In this document: one piece after another, positions 18,067 to 27,352 of the stretch
How positions within the stretch are numbered: position 1 is the first letter of the stretch
How the letters are laid out: each line of letters starts with the position of its first letter
Origin: Rhizobiaceae bacterium
Lineage (GTDB): Bacteria; Pseudomonadota; Alphaproteobacteria; Rhizobiales; Rhizobiaceae
Reading direction: 5' to 3'
NCBI GenBank assembly: GCA_014238155.1
Contig: JABABQ010000072.1
Coordinates: forward strand, 105,896 to 169,895
Length of the DNA: 64,000 bases
Made by a program: the position numbers and the translations under genes
The notes under the pieces: model-generated
The model's database searches: none
The model's input: the letters and a program-made list of their open reading frames with translations, nothing else
Told to the model about the DNA's origin: nothing

Positions 18067-19122
18067 ATGACCAAAATCAAAATTCTTATTGTTGGCACCG
18101 GTGGCATGGCGAAAACCCATGTTGAAGCCTATCGCGAAATGGCCTCAGTTGATGTGGTTGGTGGTGTCGATGTTAATCAACAAGCGCTGACCAGCTTCTG
18201 CGATCTGCATTCCATTGCACATCGGTTTAACTCACTGGAAGAAGCTATCAGCTGGGGTGAATTTGATGCGGTTTCAAATGTCACGCCGGATCGTTTGCAT
18301 TATTCAACCACCATGTCCCTTTTGACGGCAGGCAAACACGTGCTGTGTGAAAAGCCGCTTGCCACCAATTTCGATGAGGCGCGTGAAATGGCAGATGCAG
18401 CAGCGGCTGCCAATGTCATCAATATGGTCAATTTAAGCTATCGGAATGTGGCTGCGATTCAAAAGGCTGCAGAGATTGTGGCACAAGGTTTGATTGGCCA
18501 GTGCAGGCACTTTGAAGCCTCCTATCTGCAAAGCTGGTTGACGCAACCCGCCTGGGGTGATTGGAGATCAGATTCGAAATGGCTCTGGCGTCTGTCTACC
18601 GCGCACGGTTCAAAGGGTGTATTGGGCGACATTGGCATTCATATTCTTGATTTTACCTGCTTTGTTGCAGGCAGCCTTCCACGGGATATGTCGTGTCGCC
18701 TGAAAACGTTTCAAAAAGCACCGGAGGATCAGATCGGAGAATACGTGCTTGATGCGAATGACAGCTGTGCGATGAATCTTGAGCTGCAGAACGGGGCGAT
18801 TGGCGTGATCAGTGCAACACGCTTTGCCAGCGGGCATCATAATGATCTGCGATTGCGCATTTATGGTGATCTGGGTGGCGTTGAAGTGCGTTTTGAAAAG
18901 GCGGTTGGCCGGGTCAGGATGTGTGTCGGTGATGATATCAATGACGAGATTTGGCGGGATGTGGAAGCGCCGGAAGTTGAATCGACGTATCAGCGGTTTG
19001 TCGAGGCGGTTGGTCGCGGGGCGAATGGCGTACCGGACTTTGCGATGGCTGCATCCCTTCAACGTGCACTCGATTGTGCTGAATTATCGGATCAACAGGG
19101 TGGCAAACGAATCGTGATCTGA
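18067..19122 (+). CDS. Gfo/Idh/MocA family oxidoreductase (ThuB-like position)
   Basis: 351-aa NAD(P)-dependent sugar dehydrogenase. The N-terminal Rossmann motif is ILIVGTGGMAKTHVEAYREM (residues 5-24). HVLCEKPLATNFDEAREMAD carries the conserved EKP Lys. The C-terminal alpha/beta domain carries GDIGIHILDFTCFVAG. Family members oxidise sugars or cyclitols, commonly at C3. It lies 39 bp after ThuA and is probably co-transcribed. Together they suggest a 3-ketosugar route for a disaccharide or inositol-like compound. Confidence 0.88.
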   Translation: MTKIKILIVGTGGMAKTHVEAYREMASVDVVGGVDVNQQALTSFCDLHSIAHRFNSLEEAISWGEFDAVSNVTPDRLHYSTTMSLLTAGKHVLCEKPLATNFDEAREMADAAAAANVINMVNLSYRNVAAIQKAAEIVAQGLIGQCRHFEASYLQSWLTQPAWGDWRSDSKWLWRLSTAHGSKGVLGDIGIHILDFTCFVAGSLPRDMSCRLKTFQKAPEDQIGEYVLDANDSCAMNLELQNGAIGVISATRFASGHHNDLRLRIYGDLGGVEVRFEKAVGRVRMCVGDDINDEIWRDVEAPEVESTYQRFVEAVGRGANGVPDFAMAASLQRALDCAELSDQQGGKRIVI

Positions 19123-19136
19123 AAGCCTGCGGATCA

Positions 19137-19223
19137 GCTTCGGCAGTTGTCGCCATGCGAAGCATCGGCATTTGAGCTATCAATTGCAGCCTGCCCGCGT
19201 TAATGCTTGGTGTTTGCAATTGA
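19137..19223. other. Intergenic hairpins before the DMT exporter gene
   Basis: Between the oxidoreductase and exporter genes, GCTTCG (19137-19142) can pair with CGAAGC (19158-19163). TCAATTGCA (19180-19188) is an inverted copy of TGCAATTGA (19215-19223). No T-runs follow either. The first could be a factor-dependent terminator and the second an operator or leader hairpin; neither role is established. Confidence 0.3.
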
Positions 19224-19238
19224 GCATGTTGGAGTGAC

Positions 19239-20117
19239 GTGAAACCTGAGGGCAACTTTCGCGGAATCGCATTTATGCTTCTTGCTATGGGAGCTTTTGC
19301 GCTGGCTGATACGCTGGTGAAGCTGGGGTCGGCGGTCATGTCGCCAGCGCAGATATTGCTGCTGATGCTCGGCGGTGGGCTGGTCTTGTTTGCTCTGATG
19401 GCCGCGGTGCAGCGTGAGAGTCTGATTGATCGTCGGGCATTCATGCCAATTTTGCTGTTACGTTATCTTGCTGAAATATTTGGGATGGCTGGCCTCGTAT
19501 TGGCTCTGGCTTATGTTCCTTTGTCGACATTCGGCGCGGTCACGCAGGCCACGCCAATATTGGTGGCGGTCGGTGCAGTGTTGATTCTGGATGAAAAGAT
19601 AAGCTGGCGGCGCTGGACCTCGATTGCTGTTGGATTTATCGGTGTCCTGATTATCGTTCAACCGGGGACAGAGGGATTCGACCTGTCGATTCTGTGGGCC
19701 GTTCTGGCCATGGTGGCTCTGTCAGTGCGCGACCTGACCACCAGAATGATTCCACCAGATATCGCGTCAATCAGCCTGGCAATTTACACCATGTTGGCAA
19801 CCATTCCGTTTGCGCTTTGCTGGGTGTTGATTTCTGGCGACAGTCTGATTCCAGATCAAACCAACTGGTGGTTGGTGGTGCCAATGGTCAGCCTCGGTGC
19901 GGTTGGCTATTTGTTGCTTATCGCTTCAATGCGCATGGCAGACGTCTCGGTGGTCACGCCATTTCGCTATTCGCGCATAATTTATCTGCTGGTTCTTGGC
20001 GTAATTGTGTTTGGAGAGAGACCCAGCGCATTGACGCTGTTTGGCGCGGCTCTGGTCATTGGCTCGGGTGTTTATATGATGATCCGCGAACAACGGGTCC
20101 AACGCTCGGCAACGTGA
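19239..20117 (+). CDS. DMT (EamA) family transporter
   Basis: 292-aa inner-membrane protein with ten predicted hydrophobic segments in two EamA repeats. Examples are FRGIAFMLLAMGAFALADTL at the start of repeat 1 and LWAVLAMVALSVRDLTTRMI at the start of repeat 2. Members export metabolites or amino acids, or take up small solutes. The start is GTG 19239, with a GGAG site about 6 bp upstream. It stands alone, 116 bp after the dehydrogenase and 282 bp before the next gene (that gap shows nothing recognisable). Confidence 0.88.
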   Translation: MKPEGNFRGIAFMLLAMGAFALADTLVKLGSAVMSPAQILLLMLGGGLVLFALMAAVQRESLIDRRAFMPILLLRYLAEIFGMAGLVLALAYVPLSTFGAVTQATPILVAVGAVLILDEKISWRRWTSIAVGFIGVLIIVQPGTEGFDLSILWAVLAMVALSVRDLTTRMIPPDIASISLAIYTMLATIPFALCWVLISGDSLIPDQTNWWLVVPMVSLGAVGYLLLIASMRMADVSVVTPFRYSRIIYLLVLGVIVFGERPSALTLFGAALVIGSGVYMMIREQRVQRSAT

Positions 20118-20399
20118 CATATTTGGACATTTGTTTCGATAATTTTCCGGTTCACAATTTGAATTTGCTCACTGGTCAAACAGTCCAGATCTGGTCTAGG
20201 CTTGTTACTCTCCTTTGGTCAAAAGGTGAGCCTGATATGACAGGCAGAAGACCATATTTGGGCAGCGGGGTGTCTACTGGACCCGCCCGGCGCGCGTCGG
20301 CGCTGAAATCTCCGCATCGAACCGGCGCCCCAATTTTTACCCTTGAGGCGTGTTGTCGAAGCGAAATCCGGATGGACCGGACAAGAAAGGATGATTGAA

Positions 20400-21287
20400 A
20401 TGCACACTGGAGTAATAGGACTTGGGGATATGGGCAGTGGATTGGCCATGAACCTGATCAAAAATGGATTTTCAACAACCGGATTTGATCTCAGCGATCA
20501 GCGGATGTCGGCACTGAAAGAAATGGGTGGCATGCCCGCTGCCGATGTCGCCGGGGTCGGTCGCAGTGCTGATGCGGTCTATGTCATGGTGATGAATGGT
20601 GATCAGGCAAAGTCGGTCATTTTGGGTGATGACGGTCTGATCAGCCAGATGAACAAAGGTGGCGCAGTCATTTTGACCGCAACCATAAAGCCGCGTGAGG
20701 CTCGTGAGATCGGTGCTGCAATGGAAGGGTCGGGTATTGAGTTGATTGACAGTCCGGTATCGGGTGGATTTCCCGGGGCGCAGGGAGGCACATTGACGAT
20801 GATGGCGTCTGCTCCTGTGGCCGTTCTCGATAAGTTCGCGCCGGTTATGGAAGCAGTATCGTCCAATATTCACCGGGTGGGCTCCGAACCCGGTATGGGG
20901 CAAACAGTAAAGTCGTGCCTGCAGACACTGATCGGTTCCATCTTCTCGGCGACTTTTGAGGCTTCGGTTCTGGCCGCCAAGGCAGGAGTTTCGGGACAGG
21001 TTTTGTTCGATGTATTTTCAACTTCGGGCGCAGGTAGCGGTTGCACCAATACAGCGCTTGAAAATATTATTGACCGAAAATTCAGCCAGACTGGCAGTCA
21101 TATCAACACCATGCATAAGGATCTGACGATTTCTCTGGATCTAGCCGAAGAATTGCAGGTGCCGATGCAGACGGCGTCCAGTGCAATGCAGATCTTTCAT
21201 GCCGGAAAGTCAAAATATCCGGACGGAGACAACTGGGCCTGTACGCAGGTGATTGAAGAAATCGTTGGCGCAAAACTGCACAGATAG
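20400..21287 (+). CDS. 3-hydroxyisobutyrate-dehydrogenase-like NAD(P)-dependent oxidoreductase
   Basis: 295-aa beta-hydroxyacid dehydrogenase. It has the N-terminal dinucleotide motif GVIGLGDMGSGLAMNLI, the substrate-binding signature DSPVSGGFPGAQGGTL (about 117-132) and the catalytic Lys in GMGQTVKSC (about 168). It oxidises or reduces a 3-hydroxyacid such as tartronate semialdehyde, L-threonate or a related compound. ATG 20400 is preferred because AAGAAAGG ends 9 bp upstream; an in-frame ATG at 20391 has no spacing. A TIM-barrel isomerase follows by 11 bp, a pairing common in threonate/erythronate-type loci, which suggests but does not prove such a substrate. Confidence 0.88.
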   Translation: MHTGVIGLGDMGSGLAMNLIKNGFSTTGFDLSDQRMSALKEMGGMPAADVAGVGRSADAVYVMVMNGDQAKSVILGDDGLISQMNKGGAVILTATIKPREAREIGAAMEGSGIELIDSPVSGGFPGAQGGTLTMMASAPVAVLDKFAPVMEAVSSNIHRVGSEPGMGQTVKSCLQTLIGSIFSATFEASVLAAKAGVSGQVLFDVFSTSGAGSGCTNTALENIIDRKFSQTGSHINTMHKDLTISLDLAEELQVPMQTASSAMQIFHAGKSKYPDGDNWACTQVIEEIVGAKLHR

Positions 21288-21298
21288 GAGATAGAATC

Positions 21299-22162
21299 AT
21301 GAAACTTGGAGTTATTTGCGACGGCATCAGCCGGGACCTGAATCACGCTGTAAGTGTTATGGATGAGTTCGGTCTGGAATATGCAGAACTGCAATTTGTT
21401 GGCGATACGGAAGTGGGCGACCATAGCAAGCAGGAGGTCGCCGAGATTGACAGCTTGCTGCGCGACCGCGGCAAACCTGTCTCCTGCCTGTCGCGTCACA
21501 TATTTGCAGGCATGACTGCCGCCAACAAACCAGGTGATCAATTGCATACCAAACACATGGATGCGTTGAAGCGGGTAATCGAGATGGCCCATGTGGTTGG
21601 ATCGCCACTGGTGCGAATTATGACCCAGCGCAAGGAACAAATTCTGTGGGGGTTGAACGGGGCTGAAAAATGGAACGTTGCTCACGGCGTTTGGGACACA
21701 ATGCCACCCCTGATTGCGCCGGCGGTTGAACTGGCCAAATCCGAAGGGGTTGTCCTGGCTGTAGAAACCGGTAACGGCACTCTGGTGAATTCCAATTATA
21801 CGGCCCGCAAACTGATTGATGATCTGGGTGCGAAGGACACGCTGAAAGTATTGTGGGATCCGGGCAATAATTGCTGGTGTCATGAACTGGCCTATCCGGA
21901 CGGCTATGAAGAAGTTCGCGACGGTTACCTCGGTCACATCCACATCAAGGATGTGTTGGTCGACACGCCCAGGGCGACCCTGGAAGTGCGGCGGATGGGT
22001 GAAGGTCAGCTGGCCAATCAGTTTCAACCGTTGGCCGATGCACTTCGCGCAGATGGCTATGACGGAGTTATCTCGTTTGAAAGCGTTTATCATCCTGGCA
22101 ACGGCGACTTTGAAGCCGGATTTCGATTGTGCATTGATGAATTCAAGAAAATATTTGGCTGA
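21299..22162 (+). CDS. Sugar phosphate isomerase/epimerase (AP-endonuclease-2 TIM barrel)
   Basis: 287-aa xylose-isomerase-like TIM-barrel protein. Probable metal-binding elements are VLAVETGNG (Glu), LWDPGNNC (Asp), GHIHIKD (His) and GVISFES (Glu), spread through the C-terminal half as in the family. It starts 11 bp after the hydroxyacid dehydrogenase and is co-directional with the Gfo/Idh gene 167 bp downstream. Likely an isomerase, epimerase or 3-keto-sugar hydrolase-type enzyme; its substrate cannot be told. Confidence 0.88.
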   Translation: MKLGVICDGISRDLNHAVSVMDEFGLEYAELQFVGDTEVGDHSKQEVAEIDSLLRDRGKPVSCLSRHIFAGMTAANKPGDQLHTKHMDALKRVIEMAHVVGSPLVRIMTQRKEQILWGLNGAEKWNVAHGVWDTMPPLIAPAVELAKSEGVVLAVETGNGTLVNSNYTARKLIDDLGAKDTLKVLWDPGNNCWCHELAYPDGYEEVRDGYLGHIHIKDVLVDTPRATLEVRRMGEGQLANQFQPLADALRADGYDGVISFESVYHPGNGDFEAGFRLCIDEFKKIFG

Positions 22163-22329
22163 ATACCGGCCGCCAGGCGCATGTTATCTGACCTGTTTCC
22201 ATGCGCGGCAAATGATGTCATACGCGTGTTTTGCATGGTGGGCCGTTGCCGGGATCGGATAAATTTGATCTTCAGACAGCTTGAAATCAGCTCACTGCAA
22301 GTCGAAGGCGGCTGTTAGGAGGTTAAACA

Positions 22330-23361
22330 ATGGACAAGGCCCGTCTGGCCCTGATTGGGGCCGGAGTGATCGGTAAGCGACACCTGGAAGCGATAGCCAG
22401 TGTAGCGCACGTAGAACTGACCGGTATCGTCGATCCCTTCCAGGGTGCCCGGCAGATCGCGGAACAACATGGCGTGCCGATATTTGCCGATACCGGTGAC
22501 ATGCTTGATCATTGTCAACCGGATGGGGTGATTGTTGCAACTCCGACCGAGCATCACTTGGTACCCACATTGGAATCGCTTGAATTTGGTGCCCATGTGT
22601 TGGTTGAAAAACCGATCATGGCGACCGTCGAAGAGGCTCGGAAAACCGCTGCGAAAGCGGACGCTGTTGGACGGCACGTGCTGGTTGGTCATCACCGACG
22701 TCATTATGCGCTGGTCAATCAGGCGCACAATATTGTCAGGCAGGGTCAGTTGGGACAGCTGGTCGGTGTGGTTGGCCACTGGAACCTGCGTAAACATGCA
22801 GATTATTACCTGCCGGACTGGCGCAAGAAATGGCAGGCGGGGCCGATACTGACCAACTTGATTCATGACATGGATTTGCTGCGCTATATCGCCGGGGACA
22901 TTGTCAGCATAAATGCGGAAACATCCAACGCAGTAATGGGTTTTGAAAAGGAAGATGCAGCAGCGCTGGTATTAAAGTTCAAAAACGGTGCGTTGGGGAC
23001 ATTTCTGTTATCGGATCAAAGCCATTCGCCCTGGGGATGGGAACAAGCCACCGGTGAAAATATGTCGGTACCACGTACCGGTAGAAATGCCATTCGGTTT
23101 ATGGGCACGGAGGGAAGTCTGGAGTTCCCCAATTTGAAGATTTGGAATTCTGAAGGAACACCTGACTGGCGCGCTCCGCTTGAATCAAACGACATGGCTG
23201 AGACATTGGAAGATGCCTATATCAACCAGATCAACCATTTTTCAGATGTCATCAAGGGAATCACGGCACCCTGTATTTCAGCGCATGATGCAACGGATAC
23301 GCTGAGAGCAACTCTGGCGGTCTATGATGCAGCCGAAAGTGGCCAGCGGGTAATGTTGTAG
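22330..23361 (+). CDS. Gfo/Idh/MocA family oxidoreductase
   Basis: 343-aa NAD(P)-dependent dehydrogenase. The Rossmann motif LALIGAGVIGKRHLEAI is at residues 6-22. HVLVEKPIMATVEEARK carries the conserved Lys. The C-terminal domain has NLIHDMDLLRYIAGDI. A TTAGGAGGT ribosome binding site lies just upstream of ATG 22330. It is convergent with the IclR gene (33-bp gap). It is a second paralogue beside the one at 18067, so two distinct sugar or cyclitol substrates may be handled here. Confidence 0.89.
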   Translation: MDKARLALIGAGVIGKRHLEAIASVAHVELTGIVDPFQGARQIAEQHGVPIFADTGDMLDHCQPDGVIVATPTEHHLVPTLESLEFGAHVLVEKPIMATVEEARKTAAKADAVGRHVLVGHHRRHYALVNQAHNIVRQGQLGQLVGVVGHWNLRKHADYYLPDWRKKWQAGPILTNLIHDMDLLRYIAGDIVSINAETSNAVMGFEKEDAAALVLKFKNGALGTFLLSDQSHSPWGWEQATGENMSVPRTGRNAIRFMGTEGSLEFPNLKIWNSEGTPDWRAPLESNDMAETLEDAYINQINHFSDVIKGITAPCISAHDATDTLRATLAVYDAAESGQRVML

Positions 23362-23394
23362 ATATCGCGGGCAATTACTGGCGCTGTGAGATTT

Positions 23395-24147
23395 TCAAGT
23401 CAGGCCTTGCCAGGACTCGTTAATAGCATTGGCGGCGATCTTCAGGTTTGGCAATATGCTGCGTTGAACATCATCAGTGAGGCGGGAAGAGGGGGCGGCG
23501 ACCGCAACGGCACCAGCACATTTTTTGCGGTGATCAAAAAGCGGCACAGCAATTCCAACGACGTCCAGTTCAAATCCGCCCTGACTGCGAGAATAGCCAG
23601 AATTGCGGATCTGTCGCAGATTTGCTCGGAGCTGCGGCAATTCGGTTTGGGTGTCGGCGGTATATTTATTCAGACCTTGCTTGAGAATATCGTCAACCTG
23701 CTGGTCCTCCATAAAGGCCAGGGTTACCAGTCCGGAAGCGGTTGCGTGATATGGCAGAATCTCATTAACATCAACGTGAACCCGAATGCCGTGGCTCAAA
23801 TCATCAACATAAGCGATGGTGCTCAACCCCACATTGCCTTGAATAACCGAAACATGTGCGGTCTCCGAAACTTCGCGGTTTAAAGTTCGAATTGTCTCAA
23901 TCGCTGCCCGCCTCGCGGGGAAACTGCTTTCCTTGACAATTTCGAGGCGTGAGATGGCCGGGCCGAGGCGATAGGCCCGGGAAACCGGGTCCTGATGTAA
24001 AAATCCGCTATCCCGCAATTCTCTCAAGCGCCGGTGCACAGTGGCTTTATCATCACCGGTTATCTGGACGAAACGAGACAGGCCAATTTCCGGCTGGTTA
24101 TTGGAAAAATGGGAAAGAAGTTGCAATGCTTTTGCAATGGTTCCCAT
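23395..24147 (-). CDS. IclR-family transcriptional regulator
   Basis: 250-aa regulator. The N-terminal winged helix-turn-helix (IAKALQLLSHFSNNQPEIGL, then ATVHRRLRELRDSGFL) is followed by the IclR effector-binding GAF-like domain (RAYRLGPAISRLEIV to the C-terminus). It diverges from the TTT-transporter gene across a 115-bp region holding two palindromes, so it very likely controls the TTT/Rieske pathway and itself. The effector would be the imported carboxylate or a pathway intermediate; identity unknown. Confidence 0.9.
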   Translation of the reverse strand: MGTIAKALQLLSHFSNNQPEIGLSRFVQITGDDKATVHRRLRELRDSGFLHQDPVSRAYRLGPAISRLEIVKESSFPARRAAIETIRTLNREVSETAHVSVIQGNVGLSTIAYVDDLSHGIRVHVDVNEILPYHATASGLVTLAFMEDQQVDDILKQGLNKYTADTQTELPQLRANLRQIRNSGYSRSQGGFELDVVGIAVPLFDHRKKCAGAVAVAAPSSRLTDDVQRSILPNLKIAANAINESWQGLT

Positions 24148-24185
24148 ATCTCGCGTCCGCGCTTTCGATTCCAGAATCCGCTTGC

Positions 24186-24243
24186 TTGACAGACGGGTGA
24201 TCAGAGTTGAACATATTCAACTGGTGGTTCGAATAATGAACCA
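24186..24243. promoter_or_regulatory. Paired palindromes in the IclR-TTT divergent promoter
   Basis: AGTTGAA-N4-TTCAACT (24205-24222) and TGGTTC-N7-GAACCA (24225-24243) are both perfect inverted repeats, lying 2 bp apart between the IclR and TTT receptor genes. TTGACA at 24186-24191 is a candidate -35 for the rightward promoter; its -10 is weak. IclR proteins bind short palindromes in such divergent regions. Binding here is inferred. Confidence 0.6.
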
Positions 24244-24262
24244 ACTATCTCGGGAGGAGTCA

Positions 24263-25210
24263 ATGAACAAATTTTTTACAAAAGTGCTGGGCGCGTCTTT
24301 GGCGACGGCTGCTGCACTGGTCGCACTGCCGGCGCAGGCAGAATATCCAAATAAACCGGTGCAATTTATCGTGCCGTGGCCCCCCGGGGACATGGAGGAT
24401 GTGTTGACCAGGATGATTGCTGAAGATTTTCAGAAAGCTCATGGTCAGCCAGCTGCAGTGGTCAACAAACCTGGCAAGGGTGCAGGGCCGTTCCCTGGCG
24501 CGGCAGAAGTTGCCAAAGCGCCGGCCGATGGCCACACCGTCGGTTCCTTTGTTATCGGAGTACCGATCATTGGACCCAGGATTGGCATGCCGGAACTGGC
24601 ACCAAATCCATTCGAGCCGGTGGGTATTTTCTTAACCTACCCATTTGTTTTGGCGGCCTCAAAGGATGCGCCCTACCAGACGATGAAGGAACTTGCTGAA
24701 CACGCAAAGTCCAACAAAGTCATATTGGGTCATTTTGGCGCGCCGCTCATGCCAACAAAAGTGTCGCTTGCGATGGCGAAAAACATGGGCTTTTCCTATG
24801 CCTCCGATGCTGCATTTGATGCGTTGGATTGCAATACGATTGCATCCGGTGATGTTGATGTGATGAATACGACAATCCAACTGGTTTTGCCGTGTCTCGA
24901 CAAGATCAACATTCTGGCCGCAGTTACCGATGAGCGCCTTCCTATGGTTCCGGATTCTCCAACGGTAAAAGAACTGGATCCGTCCTTGACGATTACGCTT
25001 TGGAACGGCTTGTTCGTACATAAAGATGTTCCAGCTGAGGCTCGTGCTAAACTGGCAGCAGTTGCCAAGAAAACCATCGCCAGTGCCCGGGCACAGGAAT
25101 TTGCTAAAAAGACCGGCGCTCAGGTGTACTGGAAGGATGCAGCGGCCTCTCAAGCGCAGATTGATGCTGATACCGCAACGCTGGATGAGCTCACCAAAAT
25201 GCTGGAATAG
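24263..25210 (+). CDS. TTT (tripartite tricarboxylate transporter) substrate-binding protein
   Basis: 315-aa periplasmic receptor of the Bug/TctC family. The signal peptide runs to about residue 25 (ALPAQA-EYP). The mature protein starts YPNKPVQFIVPWPPGD. The Bug ligand loop usually reads PGGxxD, but here it reads PPGDMED (about 37-43), which may mean an unusual ligand. It delivers an organic anion to the TctA/TctB membrane pair. ATG 24263 follows a strong GGGAGGAG site. Divergent from the IclR regulator, it is the first gene of the pathway operon. Confidence 0.9.
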   Translation: MNKFFTKVLGASLATAAALVALPAQAEYPNKPVQFIVPWPPGDMEDVLTRMIAEDFQKAHGQPAAVVNKPGKGAGPFPGAAEVAKAPADGHTVGSFVIGVPIIGPRIGMPELAPNPFEPVGIFLTYPFVLAASKDAPYQTMKELAEHAKSNKVILGHFGAPLMPTKVSLAMAKNMGFSYASDAAFDALDCNTIASGDVDVMNTTIQLVLPCLDKINILAAVTDERLPMVPDSPTVKELDPSLTITLWNGLFVHKDVPAEARAKLAAVAKKTIASARAQEFAKKTGAQVYWKDAAASQAQIDADTATLDELTKMLE

Positions 25211-25245
25211 GCATTTGGAATTGACGCCAATTTTACAAGACTGGT

Positions 25246-25274
25246 GCGTGGCGAGCTTTTGAAGTTCGCCACGC
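25246..25274 (+). promoter_or_regulatory. Intercistronic hairpin after the TTT receptor gene
   Basis: GCGTGGCGA (25246-25254) pairs perfectly with TCGCCACGC (25266-25274) around an 11-nt loop. No T-run follows. Its place between receptor and membrane-subunit genes matches the stem-loop at 4489-4531 and suggests differential expression by mRNA stabilisation or partial termination. This is inferred. Confidence 0.5.
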
Positions 25275-25310
25275 TCAATTTCAGCACATCAGAAGGCCCC
25301 CGGACCTGTC

Positions 25311-25862
25311 ATGGAAAATTCTGAAACCGAAACGGTTCGCCTCACCGCAAACAGCTACCACAAGGCTGAGCTCGTGTTTGCCCTGGCTGCCTTTCTCGTG
25401 GCGCTGTTTCTGCTGAGCCAGATTGGCTCGCAAGTAACATGGAGTTCGAATAAAACCCTCACCAACCAGCCAGGCTTTTGGCCGGTTATGGCAATCGTCG
25501 GCATGGTCATTTTTGGTGCCGGTGAGATGGTAGTGTCGGTTCGCCGGTTTCGCACCAATGCCGAAGGTGCAATTCCAAATGAGCTGCTTCTGTGGCTGCG
25601 GGCCATTGAATTCGCCGCATGGTTCCTGATTTATGTGATGATTGTTCCTGTTGCGGGTTATCTGTTTTCAACAGTTGTTTTTTGCCTGCTGCTCACCTGG
25701 CGGCTGGGATATCGGTCGAAGACCTATCTCATGTGGGGAGCACTGACGGGATTTGCGGTTGTGTTCATTTTCAAAACCTGCCTCTCGGTTAAGATTCCTG
25801 GCGGACAGGTCTATGAATATCTGCCTGATGGCCTGCGCAATTTTATGATCCTCTATTTCTAG
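25311..25862 (+). CDS. TTT small membrane subunit (TctB family)
   Basis: 183-aa TctB-like protein with about four hydrophobic segments (near residues 20-40, 60-80, 100-125 and 130-155). It is the small membrane subunit of the tripartite tricarboxylate transporter. The gene lies between the receptor gene and TctA (8 bp from the latter). TctB is poorly conserved, so the call relies on the membrane pattern, length and position. Confidence 0.85.
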   Translation: MENSETETVRLTANSYHKAELVFALAAFLVALFLLSQIGSQVTWSSNKTLTNQPGFWPVMAIVGMVIFGAGEMVVSVRRFRTNAEGAIPNELLLWLRAIEFAAWFLIYVMIVPVAGYLFSTVVFCLLLTWRLGYRSKTYLMWGALTGFAVVFIFKTCLSVKIPGGQVYEYLPDGLRNFMILYF

Positions 25863-25870
25863 GCCGCATT

Positions 25871-27352
25871 ATGGAAACCCTTGGATCAGCTCTCGACATA
25901 ATATTGCGGTTGGATGTCGCTTTGGCATTGCTGATCGGTGCGATCGGGGGTGTGGTAATCGGTGCGATCCCCGGGGTTGGACCGGCCATCGCGATTGCAA
26001 TTCTACTGCCTGCAACTTTTTCGCTGGAACCGGTGGTTGGTTTGACCCTGCTGCTGGGCATATATGGGTCCGCCATGTATGGCGGCGCCATTCCCGCCAT
26101 ATTGATGAATACGCCGGGCACTCCGGTCAATGCGTTGACGACTTACGATGGCTATCCGATGACCAAGCGAGGGGAAGCCCCGCGGGCGCTTTCGCTGGCC
26201 TATGGCGCATCGTTCGTTGGTGGTGTAATTTCGGTGATCTGCCTGATGGCATTTGCTCCATATCTTGCAAAAATTGCGCCCTTATTCGGATCCAGGGAGA
26301 TATTTCTGGCCACTGTATTGGGCATGCTGTTGGTGGTGATCGCTCACAGGGGCCGCAGTCTTGCCGCCGGGGCATTGCTGTTTTTTGGAATATTCCTTGA
26401 ATCGATTGGTCTGGAACCAGTCCAATACACCAAACGCTATACGTTCGATCAGTCGTGGCTGGCGTCGGGTGTCGACTTGATTGTGATGGTACTGGGTCTG
26501 TTTGCGCTGTCGCAGGCATTTGTGCTTCTGGTCGGCAAAGATAATCCGGTGAAGCCACCTAAGCTTGAAGGCGGGTTATTCAGTGGTTTGAAGGAAGTTT
26601 TTAAGTTTCCTCAAATTGCTCTGCCCGGAGCTGGTTTCGGCACCATTATGGGAATAATTCCCGGGGTCGGCGAGTTCACCGCACAATTCCTGTCCTACAC
26701 CTGGGCACAGAAGATTTCGCCAAATCCCGAGCGGATCGGCAAGGGTGCCCCAGAAGGCATCATCGCATCAGAAGCCGCCAACAACGCAGTGCCGGCAGCG
26801 GCGATGATCCCACTGCTCGCGCTGGGTATTCCCGGTGAAGCTTTGACCGCGATGATGTTGTCGGTGTTCTACGTCCACAACATTGTTCCGGGGCCAAACC
26901 TGTTTCGGGATCAGATGGACTTTGTGATGGCGTTATATCTGTGCCTGCTGATCTTGAATTTCATCGCGCTGCTGTTTTTGATCTTTGCAACCCGGCCATT
27001 GCTCAAAGTGGTGTCGATCCCCAATCGGTTCTTGGGTATGACGATATTGACACTGTCCTTTGTCGGTGTTTATTCACTGCGCAATTCAATGACCGACTGT
27101 GTCATGGCCGCTGCATTTGGACTTCTGGGCTTGGTGTTGAAGCGGTTGGATTTGCCAATTGTTCCGATCATTCTCGGCATGGTTCTTGGTGGAATTGCAG
27201 AATCCCGGTTCAGAACGTCGCTACCGCGCATTGATACGATGTTTGATTGGATCAACCGGCCCATGGCGGCTGGCATTTTCACAATCATCGTCCTCGTTCT
27301 CCTGTTCCATATCAGATCACTTTTGAGAGCCAGAAGCGCATCGGTTACGTGA
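25871..27352 (+). CDS. TTT large membrane subunit (TctA family)
   Basis: 493-aa polytopic permease of the TctA family, with about 12 hydrophobic segments. It carries the duplicated conserved loops [20 protein letters not shown] (near 27-46) and [20 protein letters not shown] (near 257-276), which mark the two halves of the transporter. It moves an organic acid anion with an ion gradient. Its TGA overlaps the next ATG (TGATG), coupling transport to the first catabolic enzyme. Confidence 0.93.
   Translation: METLGSALDIILRLDVALALLIGAIGGVVIGAIPGVGPAIAIAILLPATFSLEPVVGLTLLLGIYGSAMYGGAIPAILMNTPGTPVNALTTYDGYPMTKRGEAPRALSLAYGASFVGGVISVICLMAFAPYLAKIAPLFGSREIFLATVLGMLLVVIAHRGRSLAAGALLFFGIFLESIGLEPVQYTKRYTFDQSWLASGVDLIVMVLGLFALSQAFVLLVGKDNPVKPPKLEGGLFSGLKEVFKFPQIALPGAGFGTIMGIIPGVGEFTAQFLSYTWAQKISPNPERIGKGAPEGIIASEAANNAVPAAAMIPLLALGIPGEALTAMMLSVFYVHNIVPGPNLFRDQMDFVMALYLCLLILNFIALLFLIFATRPLLKVVSIPNRFLGMTILTLSFVGVYSLRNSMTDCVMAAAFGLLGLVLKRLDLPIVPIILGMVLGGIAESRFRTSLPRIDTMFDWINRPMAAGIFTIIVLVLLFHIRSLLRARSASVT

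Noticed and set aside
20118..20399. Possible small ORF or RNA in the gap before the hydroxyacid dehydrogenase
   Set aside because: The only frame (from 20236) is Arg/Pro-rich without ribosome binding site, and no stable structure or known RNA motif was seen.
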